NCBI RefSeq assembly: GCF_001499965.1
Contig: NZ_LQIT01000007.1
Span: 62,001 to 126,000 of the forward strand
Source of the DNA: Mycobacterium sp. GA-2829
Lineage (GTDB): Bacteria; Actinomycetota; Actinomycetes; Mycobacteriales; Mycobacteriaceae
DNA: 64,000 bases
Direction: 5' to 3'
Part shown: positions 1-8,653 of the stretch, piece after piece
Layout: the number at the start of each line of letters is the position of its first letter
How positions within the stretch are numbered: the first letter of the stretch is position 1
Translations under genes and position numbers: made by a program
The notes under the pieces: generated by a model
What the model was told of the DNA's origin: nothing
The model's input: the letters and a program-made list of their open reading frames with translations, nothing else
The model's database searches: none

Positions 1-2283
1 GCGGTCGGGGGTCTGCTCCGCGAACTGCAGGCTGCCCCGCCCTCGGCCCTGCAGCACGATCGGGGTGCCGATGAACGAGCCACTCGCCACGTCGAACACC
101 GAGATCTGCGTGGTCTCGTCGAAGGTGACCGGGTCCCACACGTTCGTCGACACGTACGCCCGCGTACCGTCCGGGCTGAACCGCACCACCGGGATTGCGT
201 CGTCGTTGGCGGGATCGGTGAGAGCGTATCCGTCCAGGGTGACCGGATCGCCGATCAGCTGCCCCGTGACGGCGTCGAGCACCGCGACGGTGGCCTTGGA
301 GGTACCGGTGAAATAGACGTCGACGGTGGTCACCCGGATCAGCCGGGTGTCGTCAAGACTGAAAACCAGTGGCCCACTGGGTTTCCCGTCGACGAGGACG
401 GGATCACCGACCAGGGTCCACGTGGCGGTGTCGATCACCGACACCCACGTCTTCTCCGGCGTCGTCGCGTCGACACCGGAGCCCAGGTTGTGGGTGGTCA
501 GATAAGCGCGGGTACCGGCGTCGTTGAACTCGAACGTGCTGTCGGCCAGAATCGTCCCCCGGTTCCACACCGGCAGCCCGGAGACGGTGATCGGGTCGGC
601 CACCACGAGGCCGTCGGCCCCGAATACGTACACGCTGGTGGACCAGGTGCGCGCGGTCGGGTCGAACACCTTGGCGGCCTGGAAGACGATGTCGCCGTCC
701 TCGCTCCACTGCAGGACGCCCGCCCGCTCCCCCTCCAGCGAGACCGGGGCTGTCACGGCTCCGCCGGCGCGGGCGTCGATGATCACCACGGTGGTGGTCG
801 AGGTGCCGGTGGCGCGGTCGGTCTGCTGCGCGGTGTGCACGACGAGCGCGCCGTGCGGGCTCAACGAGAGCTCACCCGGCCTGCCGTCGACCGTCACCGG
901 GTCGCCGATCTGCTTACCGGTCACCGTGTCGACGATCACCACCGTGGTGGTCGCGGTCCCGGTCGAGTCGTCGTAATCCTCGAGCATGCGGTAAGTCCGG
1001 GTGCCGTCGGCGCTGGTGAGCACCGAGTCCTGGGCCTCACCGATCACACGTACCTCGGCGATCACCGTGGGGCCACCGGTGACGACGGTGACCTCCACGA
1101 CCTTGCGGACGGTGTCGGGTTGCGCCAGCCCGAGGATCTGCGCCCCGCGATGGAGGACGTTCTGGATGGCGCCGGCGACGCCGCCGAGCCGATAGGCCGA
1201 GGTGTTGCTCGCAGTGACGACGAAGCGGTCGACCCCGCCGGTCTGGGCGAACTCGGCGCTCGGCTGATAAGTGAACGCGCCGGTCCTCGGGTCGACGATG
1301 ACGCGGCCCCGCGGAGTTTCGCCGGTCCCGCTGTAGGTGAGCGGCTGCCCGTGGAAGTCGCTGCCGAAGAGGTCACCGAGTAAGGCACCGTTGGTGGTCT
1401 GCCCCATCAGCGCGGGCGACAGGTGCGGGCTGCGGTTGAAGAAGGTGTAGTCGATCTCGCGGCGCAGCCACGCCAGCACCGCCCAGATGGTCGGGTTCTG
1501 CGCGGGTACCGAAGGGCCGTTGGTGGCGCCTTGGGGATTGATCCCCATCCACGACAGCACATTGGACACGAATCCACGCACGGCGTTGGCCGGTGCGGTC
1601 AGCGTCTGGGTCACCGGGGCCGGTGAAAAGGTATGCGAGACAGCGCTCCTCGATGCAGCGCCGGTGACGAGAGCGGCGGCTTCGGCTGCCCCGGTGGGCG
1701 CGGCGTCCGTCGGCGACGAATCGTCGGCGGGTTGATCGACGACGGTGTCGTCCTCGTCGGAGGCAGGCGCTGTGGTGACCGGTTGCGGCGCCGGTTGGGC
1801 GGGTGTACTTGGTTCGGCGGGAGCCTCGTCGTCCTTCGCCGACGACGTCTCACCCCGGTCATCGGCGGGCTCGGTCTCGACGACTGCGGCGTCGGCCGGT
1901 TCTTCGCCAGTGGGCTCTTCCTCCGCGGGCTCTTCGTCGACCGGCTCTTCGCCCTCGAGGTCGTCGTCTTCGGCGTCGTCGTCGCCCGATTCGACGTCTT
2001 CGGACTCGGTGTCGTCAGAGGTGTCGTCGTCGGACTTCGGGTCGGTCGTCTCGGCAGGACTCGGATCCTGATCCGAAGCGCGTGACTCGGTGGCCGGTGC
2101 GCTGGACGTATCGTCGGCCCACGCCACCGGCACATCGCCTACGGCGAACCCCACCCCGAGGGCCACCGCCAACGCGCCGACCCGTCCCACATACCTGCCG
2201 TATCCCACCAACTGCTGCCCTTCGTCGTGCACTCCGGGCCGGTTGTGGGCACGGGCCGCGCACCGGCGCGGCCGGGCAAGCAT
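1..2283 (-). CDS. Large exported Ig-like/beta-propeller repeat protein, 3' end outside the window
   Basis: An open frame runs from an ATG at 2283 to the left edge, at least 761 residues, with the C-terminus missing. The N-terminus is basic and followed by a hydrophobic stretch ending in AWADD, a likely signal peptide. Next comes a long acidic low-complexity region of Asp, Glu, Ser, Thr and Pro (residues about 65-190). Around residues 270-340 there is a cadherin/Ig-like module (GDLFGSDFHGQPLTY, then RGRVIVDPRTGAFTYQP). From about residue 370 there are repeated units of the type 'I-GDPVTVDG..G.L..S.DG...Y', as in YVTN/YncE-like beta-propellers. Such proteins are common in environmental mycobacteria and are presumed to be surface or secreted. 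Substrate and partners are unknown. The overall class is clear; the function is not. Confidence 0.75.
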   Translation of the reverse strand, partial: MLARPRRCAARAHNRPGVHDEGQQLVGYGRYVGRVGALAVALGVGFAVGDVPVAWADDTSSAPATESRASDQDPSPAETTDPKSDDDTSDDTESEDVESGDDDAEDDDLEGEEPVDEEPAEEEPTGEEPADAAVVETEPADDRGETSSAKDDEAPAEPSTPAQPAPQPVTTAPASDEDDTVVDQPADDSSPTDAAPTGAAEAAALVTGAASRSAVSHTFSPAPVTQTLTAPANAVRGFVSNVLSWMGINPQGATNGPSVPAQNPTIWAVLAWLRREIDYTFFNRSPHLSPALMGQTTNGALLGDLFGSDFHGQPLTYSGTGETPRGRVIVDPRTGAFTYQPSAEFAQTGGVDRFVVTASNTSAYRLGGVAGAIQNVLHRGAQILGLAQPDTVRKVVEVTVVTGGPTVIAEVRVIGEAQDSVLTSADGTRTYRMLEDYDDSTGTATTTVVIVDTVTGKQIGDPVTVDGRPGELSLSPHGALVVHTAQQTDRATGTSTTTVVIIDARAGGAVTAPVSLEGERAGVLQWSEDGDIVFQAAKVFDPTARTWSTSVYVFGADGLVVADPITVSGLPVWNRGTILADSTFEFNDAGTRAYLTTHNLGSGVDATTPEKTWVSVIDTATWTLVGDPVLVDGKPSGPLVFSLDDTRLIRVTTVDVYFTGTSKATVAVLDAVTGQLIGDPVTLDGYALTDPANDDAIPVVRFSPDGTRAYVSTNVWDPVTFDETTQISVFDVASGSFIGTPIVLQGRGRGSLQFAEQTPDR

Positions 2284-2495
2284 ATGGTTGCTGAGCCTGA
2301 CTCGTTAGCTTTTCAAGGATTTGCTGGCTGTCGGCGTGTCCACACGGGTCCAGATTTGCCTGCGTGACAACGGATCACCGGAGGCCGCAGCCGAGGCCAT
2401 GCCTCTGGGACGGTTTGCCAGATCCGCAAGCGCGGTTGCATTGTCAAGCTCAAATTGACGTGGGCGTAATTCCCGTGGTTCGCCCCAGTCGGGTC

Positions 2496-3233
2496 TCAGG
2501 TGACCGTGGTGCCGATGAGCAGTCCGACGCCATAGGTCGCCGCGATCGCGACGGCGCCGAGCGCGAGTTGGCGCGTCGAGGCGAACACCACCGGTTTACG
2601 GGTGAACCGCGCGGCAACCCCGCCGACGATCAACAGACCGACCGCCCCGCACAACAAGCCCGCCCATAACGACTCGAACCCCAGCAGGTACGGGAGCAGC
2701 GGAACGACGGCCCCGATCGCGAACATGAGGAACGACGAACCGGCCGCCACCCACGGCGACGGCTTTTCCTCCGGATCCACCCCGAGTTCCTGCACCAGGT
2801 GGAAGTTGACCGCGCGGTTCTCGTCGCGGTGGATCTCGGTGGCGGCCCGGCGGGCGGTGTCGTCGGACATGCCCATCGCGACCAGCATGTCGACGAGTTC
2901 GGCCTGTTCGGCCTGGGGGTGCCTGCGGAACGACCGCCGCTCCACCCGTACCTCCGAGTCGATCTGCTCGTTGGCGGTCGTCACCGACGTGTACTCCCCG
3001 AGAGCCATCGAGAACGCCCCGGCGAGCAGCCCCGCGACACCGCTGAGCACGACGGTCTGCGCACCCGCGCCGGCCGCCACTCCCGCGATCAGCGCGGTGT
3101 TGCTGACCAGGCCGTCCATCGCCCCGAATGTCGCCGCGCGCAACCATCCGCCGCTGACGTCGGCATGCCTGTGGTCCATCGTGTGCGGCAGGCCGGTCGG
3201 TGATACCGGAGCGGGCCGGTCGGGTTCGGTCAT
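2496..3233 (-). CDS. VIT1/CCC1-family metal transporter
   Basis: 245-residue membrane protein of the VIT1/CCC1 family, which moves Fe(II) or Mn(II) across membranes in characterised members. The N-terminal part has the family signature AATFGAMDGLVSNTALIAG followed by a second segment with GAFSMALGEYTSV. A charged cytoplasmic loop (residues about 85-150, many Arg, Glu and His) is where metal-binding residues lie in the family. Three hydrophobic segments follow to the C-terminus, giving the usual five. I start at the ATG at 3233 (MTEPDRP) because the upstream extension does not look like the family. It is divergent from the acyl-CoA oxidase at 3334. Metal specificity is not readable from the sequence. 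Confidence 0.85.
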   Translation of the reverse strand: MTEPDRPAPVSPTGLPHTMDHRHADVSGGWLRAATFGAMDGLVSNTALIAGVAAGAGAQTVVLSGVAGLLAGAFSMALGEYTSVTTANEQIDSEVRVERRSFRRHPQAEQAELVDMLVAMGMSDDTARRAATEIHRDENRAVNFHLVQELGVDPEEKPSPWVAAGSSFLMFAIGAVVPLLPYLLGFESLWAGLLCGAVGLLIVGGVAARFTRKPVVFASTRQLALGAVAIAATYGVGLLIGTTVT

Positions 3234-3322
3234 GACGTCATTGAACGCTTGCGCGAAGGTGACGGTTTCGTGAGGTCGCCCTGGGTTTGGCACATCACGG
3301 TTTCGCGCAGTGGATAGCGGGT

Positions 3323-3328
3323 TACCGT
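3323..3328 (+). promoter_or_regulatory. Probable -10 element (TACCGT) of a leaderless transcript
   Basis: TACCGT fits TANNNT and sits 6 bases before the ATG at 3334, so the transcript would begin at or next to the start codon. No Shine-Dalgarno is needed or seen. The same arrangement (TACCAT, 6 bases, GTG) occurs before the ABC ATPase at 9575. Confidence 0.5.
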
Positions 3329-3333
3329 CAGGT

Positions 3334-5271
3334 ATGACCACCACTGCGGAGCATCTGCGAAACGCCCTCGACGGGCGCTGGCGCGACGTGAAGAACGACA
3401 TGCGGGAAAAGCTCTCCCACGAGGTCTTCAAACCGCACTACACCCCCAACACCGTCATCGCGCGCACCAAGGTGAACGAACAGTTGCGGATCATGGCCGC
3501 CGAGGGCGCCGCCGAGGACGGCTTCGCCAAGGAGCACGGCGGCAACGGCAACGTCGGCGCCGCGATCACCCAGATCGAGATGCTGGCGATGAGCGATCTG
3601 TCGCTGATGGTCAAGGCCGGTGTGCAGTGGGGGCTGTTCGGCGGCGCGGTGGAGAACCTCGGCACCGAACGCCATCACGAGCAGTACGTCAAGCGGATCA
3701 TCGACTGCGATCTGCTGGGCTGCTTCGCGATGACCGAGACCGGCCACGGCAGCGACGTGCAGTCGCTCGAGACGACGGCGACGTACGATCCGCAGACTCA
3801 GGAGTTCGTCGTCAACTCCCCCACCCCCACCGCCCGTAAGGACTACATCGGCGGCGCCGCCCAAACCGCCCGCATGGCAGCGGTTTTCGCGCAGCTGATC
3901 ACCCACGAGGGCGGTGAGCCGGTCAATCACGGCGTGCACTGCGTGCTGGTGCCGATCCGCGACGAGAACGGCGATGACCTGCCCGGCGTCACCACCTCCG
4001 ACTGCGACTACAAGGGCGGACTGCCCGGTGTGGACAACGGCCGCATCGTGTTCGACAACGTCCGGGTGCCGCGCGAGAACCTGCTCAACCGCTACGGCGA
4101 CGTCGCCGAGGACGGCACCTACACCTCCCCCATCGAGAACCCCAACCGGCGGTTCTTCACGATGCTCGGCACCTTGATCCGCGGCCGGGTCACCGTGGGC
4201 GGCAGTGGTGCGGCCGCCGCGCGGGTGGCACTCGACATCGCGACCCGATACGCGTTGCAGCGCAAGCAGTTCTCCGCACCCGACGGTGGTGAGGTCGTCA
4301 TCATGGACTACCTCGTGCACCAGCGCAGGCTGCTGCCGCTGATCGCCCGCTCGTACGCACTCCAGTTCGCGCAGAACGAGCTCGTCGCCAAATGCCACGA
4401 GCTGCAGAGCATGGAGCGTCCCGACGCCGAGGAACAGCGTGAGCTCGAGGCACGCGCCGCGGGCCTGAAAGCCGCCAACACCTGGCACGCCAGCAGGTCG
4501 ATCCAGGAAGCGCGCGAAGCCTGCGGCGGCGCAGGTTATCTCGCCGAGAACCGGCTGATCGGCCTGCGCGGAGACATCGACGTGTTCACCACGTTCGAGG
4601 GCGACAACCACGTGCTGACCCAGCTGGTCGCCAAGGAACTGCTCACCGCATACGCCGACGATGTCAAGGGTATGAGCCCGGTGGAGTGGGTGCGCTTCGC
4701 GGCCAACACCGTCGGCACCCGGGTCATGAAGCGCACCGCCGCCGAGACGATCATGCAGACCATCCTCGACACCCGGCAGGACAACGAGGAGGAGGGCAGC
4801 CTCTTCAACCGCGGCACCCAGGTGCAGATGTTCGAGGACCGGGAGGAATACCTGCTGTCCTCGGTGGCCCGCCGGTTGCAGAGCAAGTCCAAGGAGTCCT
4901 CGGCGTTCGACGCGTTCAACGCCGTCCAGGACCACGTGCTGCACACCGCGCAGGCCCACATCGACCGGATCATCCTGGAGGCGTTCGTCGCGGGCATCGA
5001 CGCCTGCGAGGACGAGGAGGCCCGGCGCATCCTCGGCATGGTGTGCGATCTGTACGCGCTGTCGGTCATCGAAGAGGACAAGGCGTGGTTCATCGAACAC
5101 CGCTACCTGTCCACCGAGCGCGCGAAGGCCGTGACCCGCGGGATCAACGAGCGGTGCCGGTCGCTGCGGCCGTATGCCGAGACACTGGTCGACGGGTTCG
5201 GCATCCCCGAACCGCTGCGCTACGCCGCGATGATGGATCCGAGCGAACTGATGTCCCCCGAGCCGGCCTAA
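3334..5271 (+). CDS. Acyl-CoA oxidase/dehydrogenase family flavoprotein
   Basis: 645 residues, the length of peroxisomal-type acyl-CoA oxidases rather than the roughly 380 of ordinary FadE dehydrogenases. It should introduce the trans-2 double bond into acyl-CoA using FAD. Visible features: CFAMTETGHGSDV (residues about 130-142, FAD/substrate-binding loop), the oxidase-like middle domain with RGRVTVGG, ACGGAGYL, and TTFEGDN with the likely catalytic base Glu422. The last 150 residues form the extra C-terminal helical domain. The ATG at 3334 is preferred to the GTG at 3310 because the -10-like TACCGT lies between them. The gene's end overlaps the convergent lipoprotein gene by 4 bases. Whether O2 or an electron-transfer flavoprotein is the acceptor cannot be told. 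Confidence 0.88.
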   Translation: MTTTAEHLRNALDGRWRDVKNDMREKLSHEVFKPHYTPNTVIARTKVNEQLRIMAAEGAAEDGFAKEHGGNGNVGAAITQIEMLAMSDLSLMVKAGVQWGLFGGAVENLGTERHHEQYVKRIIDCDLLGCFAMTETGHGSDVQSLETTATYDPQTQEFVVNSPTPTARKDYIGGAAQTARMAAVFAQLITHEGGEPVNHGVHCVLVPIRDENGDDLPGVTTSDCDYKGGLPGVDNGRIVFDNVRVPRENLLNRYGDVAEDGTYTSPIENPNRRFFTMLGTLIRGRVTVGGSGAAAARVALDIATRYALQRKQFSAPDGGEVVIMDYLVHQRRLLPLIARSYALQFAQNELVAKCHELQSMERPDAEEQRELEARAAGLKAANTWHASRSIQEAREACGGAGYLAENRLIGLRGDIDVFTTFEGDNHVLTQLVAKELLTAYADDVKGMSPVEWVRFAANTVGTRVMKRTAAETIMQTILDTRQDNEEEGSLFNRGTQVQMFEDREEYLLSSVARRLQSKSKESSAFDAFNAVQDHVLHTAQAHIDRIILEAFVAGIDACEDEEARRILGMVCDLYALSVIEEDKAWFIEHRYLSTERAKAVTRGINERCRSLRPYAETLVDGFGIPEPLRYAAMMDPSELMSPEPA

Positions 5272-5774
5272 CCGTTCGGGATCGGGTCGGCGGCCTCGAG
5301 CTTGCCGTCGGCGCCGATACGGAACCGGACGGTGCCGATACCCGTTGGGCAGCACGGGGCTTCGTCGCCCTGGCGCCACTGGTACTGCACCGTCACGGTG
5401 TCCGCCCCGGTGGGCAGCACCGAGATGTAGGGCCGCGGCTGCGGCGTGGCCGGACCCAGCGGGGCGTTCCCCGCGAAGAACAGCACCTGCTGGGGGCTGT
5501 CGGGTTGCGGTGGGGTGGAACCGATCTGGACCCAGTACAGCCGGCAGTCGGTGGTGTGTCCGTCGGCGACCTGCGTCCACGTCAGCCCCGGCGCGGCCGG
5601 TGGGGTGCCACTGATCGCGCGCTGCACGGTGTCCGGGGTGGGCCCGTCCGCCGGGGTGCACGTATCCGGTTCAGGGGGCGCGGCACCTGGTGGACTCCAG
5701 CCGCAACCCGCGGCCAGCAGCGTCGCGGAGGTGAGCAGGACGAAGGCAGGCCGCATGAGGACGAGCCTACGCAT
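5268..5774 (-). CDS. LppP/LprE-type lipoprotein
   Basis: 168 residues with a basic N-terminus, a hydrophobic segment and a clear lipobox (LLAAGC), so it should be diacylated on Cys and anchored at the outer face of the membrane. The body has two Cys-containing segments (PDTCTP, TTDCRLYWVQIG), the pattern QQVLFFAGN.PLG.ATP, and a C-terminal DEAPCCPTGIGTVRF. This is the LppP/LprE family as I know it from mycobacteria; its function is undefined. The start could be the ATG at 5774 or the ATG at 5756 (MRPAFVLL); both leave the lipobox intact. It is convergent with the acyl-CoA oxidase. Confidence 0.8.
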   Translation of the reverse strand: MRRLVLMRPAFVLLTSATLLAAGCGWSPPGAAPPEPDTCTPADGPTPDTVQRAISGTPPAAPGLTWTQVADGHTTDCRLYWVQIGSTPPQPDSPQQVLFFAGNAPLGPATPQPRPYISVLPTGADTVTVQYQWRQGDEAPCCPTGIGTVRFRIGADGKLEAADPIPNG

Positions 5775-5845
5775 CGGCTCCGGCGCCTCATCTCCTACTC
5801 TGACCACGGCATAACTCTGCCTACTGTCGAACGAAGGAGTTCCCG

Positions 5846-6199
5846 ATGGCGTGGTTCCTGGCGATGCAAGGGCCGCCGAGCAAGCTCGGCCAGTCGCTGG
5901 TCTACGAATTGGCCGGATCCGCCGACCGGACCAAGCTGGCCGAGGAGATGGCCAGCGCCGCGACGCTGGACCGGGTCGTGCCGGTGCCGGCGATCTTCGG
6001 TGCTCAGCGTCAGGAGGTGACGCTGTACGTGCGGCCCGCGGCGTGGGGCGTATGGGCGTTCTACGAACTCTCCGAGGAGGACCGCAGGCAGATGCTGGCG
6101 GCCAACCCCCTCGTCAACGCGTTGGCGCAGGCGGCCAAGCAGCAGCAGGCCGGCAGGGGTCAGGGCCCCGGGCCGGGCCAGACCCCGCTGGGCCTCTAG
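5846..6199 (+). CDS. Conserved mycobacterial hypothetical protein
   Basis: 117 residues, no recognised catalytic motif. It starts at an ATG preceded by a good GAAGGAG ribosome site at 6-7 bases. The protein is amphipathic, with no signal peptide or membrane segment, one Trp-rich patch (PAAWGVWAFYEL, residues about 68-80) and a Gln/Gly/Pro-rich tail (from about residue 95) that looks disordered. It stands alone between the divergent lipoprotein gene and the HET-C-like gene. I do not recognise the family; it resembles hypothetical proteins found next to this region in other mycobacteria. Codon use matches its neighbours, so I take it as real. Confidence 0.7.
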   Translation: MAWFLAMQGPPSKLGQSLVYELAGSADRTKLAEEMASAATLDRVVPVPAIFGAQRQEVTLYVRPAAWGVWAFYELSEEDRRQMLAANPLVNALAQAAKQQQAGRGQGPGPGQTPLGL

Positions 6200-6340
6200 C
6201 CCACACCGGCGAGCGGGCACAACGTCGCCCGCCCGCACGAGGTTTGCCCCCATCGCTCGCCGGGTACGAACATCCCCGTCGGAGGGTCAAGCTCGGGTTC
6301 GTTGACTGTGCCCGGGCACCGGCACCGGCGAGGAGTGGGC

Positions 6341-7222
6341 ATGACCCTTTACAGCACCGTGGCGCGACGACTGCGCCAGGCACCGATCGCGATGGCGGCG
6401 ACGGTCGTACTCCTCGGCGCGATGTGCTGGTCCGCACCGAGCGCGCAGGCGTTCTACATCCAGAACCATGCGAGCATCACCCGCAGTGCGTTGCCGCCGG
6501 ACCATGTCAACGAGGTCGCCATGCTGCAGATCCTCAACGGCCCGCCGCCGGGAGGCGGTGCGATGGGCAGTGACGCGTTCGCGGCGGATCAGTGGCGGCA
6601 TATGGACAACGCGAAGAACCCCGCCGATATCTGCGCCCGCGCACGCCAGGCGTGGAACATCCTGCAGCCGGTCGTCCTGCGCGGATCACAGCCCGCCGAC
6701 CCGGGCGCCCGGCTACTCGTGGACGGACCCGCGGCGAACGCCGCGATCGGGGGCCTGTTCCACGCGCAGCAGGACTTCTACGCCCACTCCAACTGGGTGG
6801 AGGACAACATCGCCGCCGGTCAGCTGGATCGGCTCGCTCCCCCGTTGTTCCCGTCCTGCGACCCCGGGGTCTTTCCCGCCGATCTCCACACCGGCTACTT
6901 CAACATCCTGTACTCGAAACAGTTCCCTCTCGACGGCTGCCCGCCCGCGGGTCCGCCGCCCGGCTACGCCGACTGCCATGCCGCGTTGAACAAAGACGGC
7001 CCGGACACCGCCCGCGGCGGTGAGCCGGTGCCCGGGACGTCGATGCGCGAATACGATCTCGCGGCACGGTTGGCGACGACCGCGACAACGAACCTCTACC
7101 AACAGCTCCGCGGTCTCATCGCCGGCGCGGTCTCCGCACAGCATCCCGGCGTCGACGCAGAGTGCGTGGCGGCGAAGGTCTTTCGTCCGGACCTGTTGGG
7201 GCCCTGCCGACCGCGCGGGTGA
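6341..7222 (+). CDS. Secreted HET-C/phospholipase C-like protein
   Basis: 293 residues with a signal peptide (basic start, then AMAATVVLLGAMCWSA, cleavage near SAQAF). Right after the predicted cleavage comes NHASITRSAL, and later RHMDNAKN and FHAQQDFYAHSNWVE. The H..D....HSN..E pattern is typical of the HET-C domain and of zinc-dependent phospholipase C/P1 nuclease folds, where His, Asp and Glu bind metal. The C-terminal third has paired cysteines, consistent with disulfides outside the cell. The start is the ATG at 6341 with AGGAG seven to eight bases upstream. A lipid- or phosphate-ester hydrolase is a reasonable guess; the substrate is unknown and the family call is by motif only. Confidence 0.65.
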   Translation: MTLYSTVARRLRQAPIAMAATVVLLGAMCWSAPSAQAFYIQNHASITRSALPPDHVNEVAMLQILNGPPPGGGAMGSDAFAADQWRHMDNAKNPADICARARQAWNILQPVVLRGSQPADPGARLLVDGPAANAAIGGLFHAQQDFYAHSNWVEDNIAAGQLDRLAPPLFPSCDPGVFPADLHTGYFNILYSKQFPLDGCPPAGPPPGYADCHAALNKDGPDTARGGEPVPGTSMREYDLAARLATTATTNLYQQLRGLIAGAVSAQHPGVDAECVAAKVFRPDLLGPCRPRG

Positions 7223-7302
7223 TGGGATCCGGGCCCCGCGCGGTTCTGTGCAGACGCATCGTCTTCGACGCGAAATACTCGCGCACCCCGGCACGGCTCC
7301 CC

Positions 7303-7308
7303 TAAACT
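7303..7308 (+). promoter_or_regulatory. Possible -10 element (TAAACT) for the P450 operon
   Basis: TAAACT fits TANNNT and lies 31 bases upstream of the P450 ATG, leaving room for a short leader with the GAGGGGG ribosome site at 7329-7335. No convincing -35 is visible, as is usual for mycobacterial SigA promoters. Confidence 0.35.
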
Positions 7309-7339
7309 GTCGGAGTTGCGCTTACCGCGAGGGGGCCAC

Positions 7340-8641
7340 ATGGCCACAACGCAATCAGCGAATTTCACTGCCAATCTCGTCAAGGTCGGGGTCGACAGTC
7401 TAGGCGGCGTTGTCCAGGACACGATCATCTCGCGCGTCCGCCGCCGCAACGGCGCGCGCGATCCCGTCACGCGGTTCAATCCCTTCGCCGACGCGGTGAT
7501 CGCGAACCCCTATCCGGAGTACGAAGAACTGCTGGCCGGACCGCCGGTGCGGTACAACCCCCGGCTCGGGATCTGGATCGTCCCGCGCTTCGCCGATGTA
7601 CGGGCGGGGTTGCGCGATCACGAACACCTGTCGTCGGCGCAGAGCCAGAGCCGCTTCCGCGTCGAACTGCCGATGATGATCACCAAGGACCCGCCCGACC
7701 ACACCCGACTGCGCGGGCTGGTCTCCCGCGCGTTCACCCCGCGGGCGCTGGCGATGTGGGAGTCGGCGATCGAGTTCCACGCCGAGCGTCTGGTCACCCG
7801 CATGCTCGCCATGCCCGATCCCGACGGCGTCCGCGACCTGGCCAAACTCCTTCCCACCCGTCTCATCGCCTCGATGTTCGACATACCCGAGGCCGATCAC
7901 GCGCGGTTCCGGGAGTGGTCGGAGGCGCTGATCGACGGTTCGTTCGTCGAGGTCGGCCGCCGGACCTTCGGTGTGGTGCAACGCATGGTGTTCGCCACCT
8001 TCGCGATGCGGCGGTATCTCCAGCCGCTGTTCGAACAGCGCCGCAGACACCCCGGCAGCGACCTCATCTCGCTGATGATGACCGCCGAGGACGGCGACAA
8101 ACTCACCGACGACGAGATGTTCTGGGGAGTGGTCATGCTCGTCGTCGCGGGCAACGAGACCACCACCAATCTGCTCGGCTGGCTGATGCACACCTTCGCG
8201 CAGCGGCCCGACGTCTACGGCGCTGTCCGCGACGAGCCCGCGCTCATCCCGGCGCTCATCGAGGAGCAGTTGCGTTTCGAATCGCCGGTGCAGGGGTTCT
8301 ACCGCACCGCCATGGTCGACTACGCGGTCGACGACTACGTCATCCCACGGCAGTCGCGGGTGCTGTTGCTCTTCGGCGCTGCCAACCGCGATCCCCGCCA
8401 TTTCAATCAGCCCAACACATTCCGGCTCGACCGCGGGTCGATCGACCACCTGGCCTTCGGTGGCGGTGTGCACTTCTGCCTCGGCGCCGGACTGTCCCGG
8501 CTGGAGGCACGCCAGTTCGTCCTCCACCTGACCCGGCGGGTCGCGGCCGTCGAGCCAACGGGCACTCCCACGCGGCTACACAACGCGACGATGCACGGGT
8601 GGAGTACCCTACCGCTGCGCCTCGTCCCTGCCGAGACCTGA
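7340..8641 (+). CDS. Cytochrome P450 monooxygenase
   Basis: 433-residue soluble bacterial P450. All hallmark motifs are present: the I-helix oxygen-activation motif VVAGNETTTN, the K-helix ExxR (EEQLR), and the haem-binding loop FGGGVHFCLGAG with Cys380 as the axial ligand. The N-terminus carries about 50 residues before the usual RFNPF..D..IANPYP..E start of the fold. The ATG at 7340 follows GAGGGGG at 4-5 bases. It is the first of four plus-strand genes (P450, SDR, ABC ATPase, permease) that converge on the two synthases at 12896-22649, so a tailoring role, such as hydroxylating the acyl chain or amino acid, is likely. Substrate is inferred only; redox partners are not in the window. Confidence 0.93.
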   Translation: MATTQSANFTANLVKVGVDSLGGVVQDTIISRVRRRNGARDPVTRFNPFADAVIANPYPEYEELLAGPPVRYNPRLGIWIVPRFADVRAGLRDHEHLSSAQSQSRFRVELPMMITKDPPDHTRLRGLVSRAFTPRALAMWESAIEFHAERLVTRMLAMPDPDGVRDLAKLLPTRLIASMFDIPEADHARFREWSEALIDGSFVEVGRRTFGVVQRMVFATFAMRRYLQPLFEQRRRHPGSDLISLMMTAEDGDKLTDDEMFWGVVMLVVAGNETTTNLLGWLMHTFAQRPDVYGAVRDEPALIPALIEEQLRFESPVQGFYRTAMVDYAVDDYVIPRQSRVLLLFGAANRDPRHFNQPNTFRLDRGSIDHLAFGGGVHFCLGAGLSRLEARQFVLHLTRRVAAVEPTGTPTRLHNATMHGWSTLPLRLVPAET

Positions 8642-8653
8642 AGCGCGCCGACC

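Noticed and set aside
3328..5661. A 777-codon open frame on the minus strand opposite the acyl-CoA oxidase
   Set aside because: It is antisense to a gene with clear motifs and reads as His/Arg/Gly-rich text with no domain. Long antisense frames are expected at this GC content.
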